A stretch of DNA of 19,466 nt from RGIG8782 sp017475895 (GTDB lineage Bacteria; Pseudomonadota; Alphaproteobacteria; Rickettsiales; UBA1997), in NCBI GenBank assembly GCA_947167315.1, contig CAMVHP010000014.1:1-19466 (forward strand), in the 5' to 3' direction. Within the stretch, counting starts at the first letter, position 1; each line of letters begins with the position of its first letter. The position numbers and the translations under genes are program-made. The notes under the pieces are model-generated. The model saw nothing but the letters and a program-made list of their open reading frames with translations, made no database searches and had not been told where the DNA came from. Shown here in pieces: positions 14,590-19,466 of the stretch.

Positions 14590-16963
14590 CTCTTTTACCA
14601 TTGATGCCCGGAGGAGATACAATTCCATCCTTTTCCATCTGTTCCACAAGATTAGCTGCTTTGTTATAACCAATTCTTAATTGTCTTTGAATATAGCTGA
14701 TGCTTACCTTTTTATCCTTTCTAACTACATTTATTGCCTGTTCGTAAAGACTATCGTCTCCGGTAACCTTGTCACCGTTTATACTTATGTCAAAATCACC
14801 ACCACTATCATTTTCTTCATCATCGTCTTCAGCCATATTTTTAACATATTCCGGTTTTATGCCTTGTTTTATTATGTATTTTACAACTCTTTCCACTTCT
14901 TCATCCGAAACAAATGGACCGTGTGCCCTACTGATTTTTCCGCCATTGGGTAGGTATAACATATCTCCCATACCCAAAAGTTGATCTGCTCCCTGTTCTC
15001 CTATGATGACTTTACTATCAATTTTTGAACTAACCAAAAAGCTAATTCTACTTGGAAAATTGGCTTTTATAACACCGGTAATAACGTCAACCGATGGTCT
15101 CTGGGTGGCCATTATTATGTGTATGCCGGCAGCTCTTGCTTTCTGTGCTATTCTCTGTATCAGAACCTCAATGTCCTTTCCAGCTGTTATCATTAGGTCA
15201 GCCATTTCATCAACCACCACCACTATAAACGGCAATTTTTTAGTTTCCAATTCCTTAGTTTCATATATGGGTTCACCATATTCATCATAGTCAATTATGG
15301 TTTTTGTGGTTAATACAACGCCATCTTCAATTGATTGTTTAATTTTTTCATTGTAACCATATATATTTCTGACACCTAAACTTGACATTAATTTATAGCG
15401 GTTATCCATTTCATTAACAACCCACTTCAAAGCCATAACGGCTTTTTTAGGTTCTGTGACCACCGGAGTTAACAAATGCGGTATTCCTTCATATACCGAT
15501 AATTCCAACATTTTTGGATCTATCATAACCATTTTACATTCATCGGGAGCAAATTTGTACAACATTGACAAAATCATAGTATTAATGGAAACGGATTTTC
15601 CCGATCCGGTTGTTCCGGCAATCAAAAGGTGCGGTGCTTTAGCTAAATCCATAATAACCGGATCTCCGGCTATATTTGAACCTAGAACTATTGGCAACGA
15701 ATATTTGTTGTGTTTATATTCGTCGCTTTCGAATATATCCTTTAGAAATATAGTATTTCTTGTTTTGTTTGGTAATTCTATACCTATTGCATTTTTTTCC
15801 GGAATAACCGATATTCTGGCCGATTTTACTTTTAAATTTCTTGCTATATCGTCGGCGAGTCCTATGATTCTTGATGATTTTGTACCGGCTGATGGTTCAA
15901 ATTCATGTAGAGTTATAACCGGACCAGCCTTGACCTCAATGATTTTTCCATTTATTTTAAAATCCTTTAATACTTTAATTAAATCGCTAGCTTGTTCTTT
16001 TAACTCATCCTTTGTTAACATAACTATTTTATTGTTGGAGGATTCCAATAGATCATTGTTTGGTAACTTATATTTTATGTTATTTATATTTTTTACTTTT
16101 TTATCACCATCTTTGTTACTTAAAAATGAAAATATTCCGTTTTCCTTTCTGTTTTCGTTATTCCTGATGTGGTCACTTATGTCTTCGACATCCCCATTAT
16201 TTTCAATATTTTTTATGTATTTTTCTAGATTTTCAATTTTTCTATTTTGTATGTTTATTAGATTTTCATAGTTTTGTTGTTGATATTTGTTTTTGTTTAT
16301 TATGTTTTTTATTTTGGTTACTACTGTATTTATAGTATTGATAATTCTATTTGGAATGAATAAACAAATTACTTTTAATGAAAGTTTTAGTATGAATCCC
16401 ATAATTTTTTTTAGTCTCCTGTAGGTTTTTACGACGATTATGGTTATTTTTTTATAGCTTAAATCCAATAGAATGTTTGTTGATAAAATGAAGCATAGCA
16501 GATAAAAGCAGATTAATGTTTTATAATAGGGAAAATAACCTGTCAGGTTATTTATGTAATATCCGACCGTTCCGCCGTATGTTTCATAACCCCAATGGTT
16601 TGTTCCGCTGAATAACTTTGACATAAAAGCACAGCCAGACAATACAGACATTATAAACATAATTATCTTTAAATATATATTATATCTTACCAGTTTTAAT
16701 CTAAATGTGTTGAAACCTATTTTCATAATGATGAATACTATAAAAAACGATACAACACCGAACAACTGTATAAATAAATCAGAAACATAAGAACCACCTA
16801 TGCCCATTCTGTTTAATATTATGTCTGAATTTCTTATTGTGTTAAAAGATGGATCTAATTCATTATAGGAAAGTATTGATATAAAAATAAACATGGCTAA
16901 ACTCATAACCATAAATCCAAATATCACTCTAAAAATATTTCTACTTCCTCTCTGATAAGTCAT
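14576..16963 (-). CDS. ftsK: DNA translocase FtsK
   Basis: FtsK is a septum-anchored DNA pump that clears the terminus region during division and activates XerCD. From the chosen ATG the protein has 795 residues: N-terminal membrane segments (first about 170), a Lys/Asn-rich linker, the RecA-like motor with Walker A GTTGSGKS and Walker B VVVVDEMADL, TQRPSVDVITG, and a C-terminal winged-helix gamma domain (last 60 residues, SISYIQRQLRIGYNKAANLV) that reads KOPS DNA sites. I chose the ATG at 16963 because MTYQRGSRN precedes the first membrane helix in the usual way and a -10-like box lies about 70 bp upstream; the ATG at 17029 would add 22 residues. It converges on xerD, a functional partner, and is divergent from argS. 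Confidence 0.93.
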   Translation of the reverse strand: MTYQRGSRNIFRVIFGFMVMSLAMFIFISILSYNELDPSFNTIRNSDIILNRMGIGGSYVSDLFIQLFGVVSFFIVFIIMKIGFNTFRLKLVRYNIYLKIIMFIMSVLSGCAFMSKLFSGTNHWGYETYGGTVGYYINNLTGYFPYYKTLICFYLLCFILSTNILLDLSYKKITIIVVKTYRRLKKIMGFILKLSLKVICLFIPNRIINTINTVVTKIKNIINKNKYQQQNYENLINIQNRKIENLEKYIKNIENNGDVEDISDHIRNNENRKENGIFSFLSNKDGDKKVKNINNIKYKLPNNDLLESSNNKIVMLTKDELKEQASDLIKVLKDFKINGKIIEVKAGPVITLHEFEPSAGTKSSRIIGLADDIARNLKVKSARISVIPEKNAIGIELPNKTRNTIFLKDIFESDEYKHNKYSLPIVLGSNIAGDPVIMDLAKAPHLLIAGTTGSGKSVSINTMILSMLYKFAPDECKMVMIDPKMLELSVYEGIPHLLTPVVTEPKKAVMALKWVVNEMDNRYKLMSSLGVRNIYGYNEKIKQSIEDGVVLTTKTIIDYDEYGEPIYETKELETKKLPFIVVVVDEMADLMITAGKDIEVLIQRIAQKARAAGIHIIMATQRPSVDVITGVIKANFPSRISFLVSSKIDSKVIIGEQGADQLLGMGDMLYLPNGGKISRAHGPFVSDEEVERVVKYIIKQGIKPEYVKNMAEDDDEENDSGGDFDISINGDKVTGDDSLYEQAINVVRKDKKVSISYIQRQLRIGYNKAANLVEQMEKDGIVSPPGINGKRELIE

Positions 16964-17010
16964 CGTCAAAATTAGCTTTATTGATTTTATAATAAACAAA
17001 TAATTTTTAT

Positions 17011-17038
17011 TTTCAATAATCATTACCATTAGTATAAT
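17011..17038 (+). promoter_or_regulatory. Candidate argS promoter overlapping a minus-strand -10 box
   Basis: TTTCAA (17011-17016) and TATAAT (17033-17038) with a 16-bp spacer could drive argS, giving a leader of about 54 bases. The same bases read on the minus strand give TATACT (17037-17032), a possible -10 box for ftsK if its start is the ATG at 16963. A 6-bp inverted repeat CTGTTG/CAACAG lies at 17041-17079. Confidence 0.35.
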
Positions 17039-17098
17039 TTCTGTTGTTTTTTAAAAAAAATATGGAATACTTTCAACAGCAAACGATTGCAAAAAAAT

Positions 17099-18823
17099 AT
17101 GACAATAATTGAAACACTAAATAATATTTTACAGAATGTTCTGCAAAAGCTTAGTTACGATGGTAAAAATGCGTTTTTTCAATATTCAGACAGACCAGAT
17201 TTAAGTGATTTTCAAACAAACTGTGCCATGGCTTTGTGTAAAATACTAAAGAAGTCACCGGTGGAGATTGCTGAAAATATAAAAAAAGAGTTAGAAAATA
17301 ATAATTTATTTGAAAAAATTAGTGTAGATGGTCCTGGTTTTATAAATGTAACCATAAAGAATGATGAGTTATGTAAGTTGATAAACAATACTATAAATGA
17401 TGATAAATGTGGTTATAAAAGAGAAGATAAAAGCAAAACCGTGGTGATAGATTTTGGTGGTTACAATGTAGCAAAGGAACCACACGTTGGACATCTTAGA
17501 TCGACGGTTATAGGTGAAAGCATAAGAAGAATATACGTTTTTTGTGGCGACAATGTGATAGGTGATGTACATTTGGGAGATTGGGGGCTTCAGATGGGTA
17601 TGGTTATTGAAGGCATAAGGCTAAAATACCCCAATGCCAAGTGTTTTCAGGATGGTTTTAATGATGACAAAATAACAGATTTAAATATAACTCCGGCGGA
17701 GTTGACGGAAATCTATAGAAGTAGCAGTGCCAAAAGTAAGGAAGATGAAGAATTTAGTAAAAATGTTCATGATACTACGACAAAACTTCAAAATGGCTAC
17801 AAACCCTATAATGTTTTATTTAAATATTTTACAAATATTTCGATAGTTGATCTAAAAGAGTTGACAGAGGATGTACTAAAAACACATTTTGATGTGTGGG
17901 ATGGCGAAAGCTCTGTAGCTGATTTGATGAAAATCATGTTTAGAAATTTAGTGAATCAAGGTGTTGTTAAGGAATCCCAGGGGGCATGGATAGTGGATTT
18001 AAGCGATATGGAAAGTGATATCCCACCGGTGATTGTGAAAAATAATACTGGGGCTTTTATGTATGCCACCAGTGATATGGCAACAATTCTCAATAGAATA
18101 CAAAGATACAACTGCGATTTAATGTTGTATATAGTGGATTCTCGACAATCTTTGCATTTTAAACAGGTGTTTTTGGCTTGTAAAAAAATTGGTTTATTGA
18201 ATGAAAAGCACAAAGCGGAACATTGTCCCTTTGGAACCATGAATGGTAAAGATAATAAGCCGTTTAAAACCAGAAGTGGAGAGACTGTAAAATTGAGGGA
18301 TCTGATAAATGACACAATAGTAAAGATAGAAGAAAAGTCTACAGTTAAGGACAAGGACACGGTGACAAAAATAGCGGTTGCCTGTTTAAAATTTGCCGAT
18401 CTAATAAACTACAGAGAATCAAATTACATTTTTGATCTTGAACAATTTACCAATTACGAAGGTAAAACCGGAGCCTATTTATTATATGGGGTTGTTAGGA
18501 TTAATTCCGTATTAAAAAACAATGACATTAGGGATTTAAAAATAACGCACGTGAAAGTTAAAGAGGAGAGAGATTTATTAATTGAATTAAGTAAATTTGT
18601 TGATGTTGTGAAAAGTACATACGATAAAAAAGCACCAAATTATTTGGCTGAGTATGTTTATAAATTAGTTAAAAAATTTAGTAGTTTTTATGCCAGCTGT
18701 AATATAAACAGTGAGGGCGACAAGGATTACAAAAATTCAAAATTAGCTTTGGTATATGTAACAAGGCAATATATAACCACATGTTTAGATCTACTGGGTA
18801 TCGATACCGTCGAAAAGATGTAG
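17099..18823 (+). CDS. argS: Arginyl-tRNA synthetase
   Basis: This class I enzyme charges tRNA-Arg. From the ATG at 17099 it has 574 residues: an N-terminal additional domain (GPGFINVTI near its end), the HIGH-type motif NVAKEPHVGHLRS (HVGH at 129-132), DVHLGDWGLQMG, the KMSK-equivalent PFKTRSG (388-394), the ACLKFADLINYRESNYIFD helix and a C-terminal DALR anticodon-binding domain ending near LLGIDTVEKM. An in-frame TTG at 17087 would add four residues. The active-site signature (DFGGYNVAKEPHVGHLRS, then DVHLGDWGLQMG, FGTMNGKDNKPFKTRSG) matches the type common in Clostridia and other bacteria, not the EYVSANPTGPMHVGH type I know from Alphaproteobacteria, suggesting gene replacement. No Shine-Dalgarno is present. 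It converges on the PH-domain gene. Confidence 0.95.
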   Translation: MTIIETLNNILQNVLQKLSYDGKNAFFQYSDRPDLSDFQTNCAMALCKILKKSPVEIAENIKKELENNNLFEKISVDGPGFINVTIKNDELCKLINNTINDDKCGYKREDKSKTVVIDFGGYNVAKEPHVGHLRSTVIGESIRRIYVFCGDNVIGDVHLGDWGLQMGMVIEGIRLKYPNAKCFQDGFNDDKITDLNITPAELTEIYRSSSAKSKEDEEFSKNVHDTTTKLQNGYKPYNVLFKYFTNISIVDLKELTEDVLKTHFDVWDGESSVADLMKIMFRNLVNQGVVKESQGAWIVDLSDMESDIPPVIVKNNTGAFMYATSDMATILNRIQRYNCDLMLYIVDSRQSLHFKQVFLACKKIGLLNEKHKAEHCPFGTMNGKDNKPFKTRSGETVKLRDLINDTIVKIEEKSTVKDKDTVTKIAVACLKFADLINYRESNYIFDLEQFTNYEGKTGAYLLYGVVRINSVLKNNDIRDLKITHVKVKEERDLLIELSKFVDVVKSTYDKKAPNYLAEYVYKLVKKFSSFYASCNINSEGDKDYKNSKLALVYVTRQYITTCLDLLGIDTVEKM

Positions 18824-18870
18824 AAATTATAAAGAAAGAATAAGCCAAACAGAAGATTATATTATTGTTA

Positions 18871-19392
18871 CTACATCATTCTTGTGACACCACTGTTCTT
18901 TGTGGCAGCAGCAATGTAGTGTGTTAAGGCTTCGTAAACCCTCTTACCTTTCGTTATGTTTAGTCCCTTGATGTTCATTATTGGATCACTCAAGTCCTGA
19001 GTGGTTAAAACTATAGTACAGCCACCAGTACTATATTCACTTGCTGATTGTTTTAACTCTATATCAACAACTCTCCACAATTCCAAATTTGATATCTGCT
19101 TTGAAAAGAAACCCTTTTCAACAGTTAATCTGTGTTGTGATAATATATATTTGTATGATTTTAAGTAAATCTTTAACTTTAAGAACTTATATAAACCAAT
19201 TAGACCTAGTATAATTGCCAGATAAAAGTATGTTTTTTGATTTTTTATATACAATGACCACTTTATTGGTTTTGGTGCAATGTATAACACTAATGATAAA
19301 ATCATAAGAGATATTGATGACATTAATTGCGCCTTCATTCCACTATACTGTGGCCTAAATATTATAGTTTTATTTTCAGTTTTGTTTTCCAT
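18871..19392 (-). CDS. Membrane protein with bacterial PH domain (YdbS/bPH_2-like)
   Basis: From the ATG at 19392 this protein has 173 residues. Two closely spaced membrane helices (about 21-39 and 54-72) are followed by a bacterial pleckstrin-homology-like domain (about 75-160) with the family pattern YILSQHRLTVEKGFFSKQ, SNLELWRVVDIEL and a later strand TIVLTTQDL. Such proteins sit in the cytoplasmic membrane; their function is mostly unknown. An in-frame ATG at 19434 would add 14 residues (WWGRGNNKK-like); I prefer the downstream start because relatives begin close to a short polar segment before the first helix, but this is not certain. It converges on argS with a 47-bp gap. No partner gene is visible before the window ends. 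Confidence 0.75.
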   Translation of the reverse strand: MENKTENKTIIFRPQYSGMKAQLMSSISLMILSLVLYIAPKPIKWSLYIKNQKTYFYLAIILGLIGLYKFLKLKIYLKSYKYILSQHRLTVEKGFFSKQISNLELWRVVDIELKQSASEYSTGGCTIVLTTQDLSDPIMNIKGLNITKGKRVYEALTHYIAAATKNSGVTRMM

Positions 19393-19466
19393 GCTATTTA
19401 CTTTTTTATTGTTACCTCTTCCCCACCACAGCATTAAACTGTGTTTGACTACATAAGCCTAATAGA

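Noticed and set aside
15456..16271. A 271-codon open frame antisense to ftsK
   Set aside because: It lies wholly within the clearly conserved FtsK coding region on the other strand and shows no protein-family motif; it is a by-product of codon use.
1..19466. UGA recoded to tryptophan, as in some tiny AT-rich alphaproteobacterial genomes
   Set aside because: sspB and tgt both end at TGA where their families end, and tryptophans at conserved places are TGG.

Overview
This window reads as a stretch of an AT-rich (roughly two thirds A+T by eye) chromosome of an anaerobic or microaerobic, probably host-associated alphaproteobacterium. The lineage call rests on an alphaproteobacterial-type ClpXP adaptor SspB with its short C-terminal tail motif, together with alphaproteobacterial-looking XerD and Tgt. 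The anaerobic call rests on a desulfoferrodoxin (superoxide reductase). UGA is a normal stop codon: sspB and tgt both end in TGA. Almost no start codon has a Shine-Dalgarno sequence; the clear exception is plsY. No tRNA, rRNA, CRISPR array or insertion sequence was seen, and no gene-free stretch exceeds 300 bp.

Layout. (1) 1-827: the 3' end of a cysteine-rich secreted or surface protein built from alternating sushi-like modules and an 88-92 residue module, in a repeating unit of 156 codons. (2) 1076-4769, plus strand: a tight four-gene operon of a MurC/Mpl-type Mur ligase, an unrecognised membrane protein, sspB and plsY (cell wall, proteolysis adaptor, phospholipid synthesis). (3) 4784-7151, minus strand: tgt, desulfoferrodoxin and an MlaE-type ABC permease. 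(4) 7152-7377: a divergent regulatory region with two long inverted repeats ahead of an XRE regulator whose TATAAT box lies almost on the start codon. (5) 7378-14557, plus strand: the XRE regulator, a GNAT acetyltransferase with a good sigma-70-like promoter, PBP1A, ruvC, a propionyl-/methylmalonyl-CoA carboxyltransferase subunit, an unknown membrane protein and xerD. (6) 14576-17029, minus strand: ftsK, convergent with xerD across a hairpin. (7) 17099-18823, plus strand: argS. (8) 18871-19392, minus strand: a small membrane protein with a bacterial PH domain.

Most genes are housekeeping and envelope genes. XerD and FtsK work together in chromosome dimer resolution and lie convergently side by side here. 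The most notable points are the ArgRS, whose active-site signature resembles the clostridial type rather than the usual alphaproteobacterial type (likely gene replacement); the Tgt with an altered substrate loop; the stand-alone Mur ligase intermediate between MurC and Mpl; the repeat-built surface protein; and the paired inverted repeats around the XRE regulator. No clearly new defence or mobile system was recognised; the two unidentified membrane proteins are the best candidates for undescribed function.
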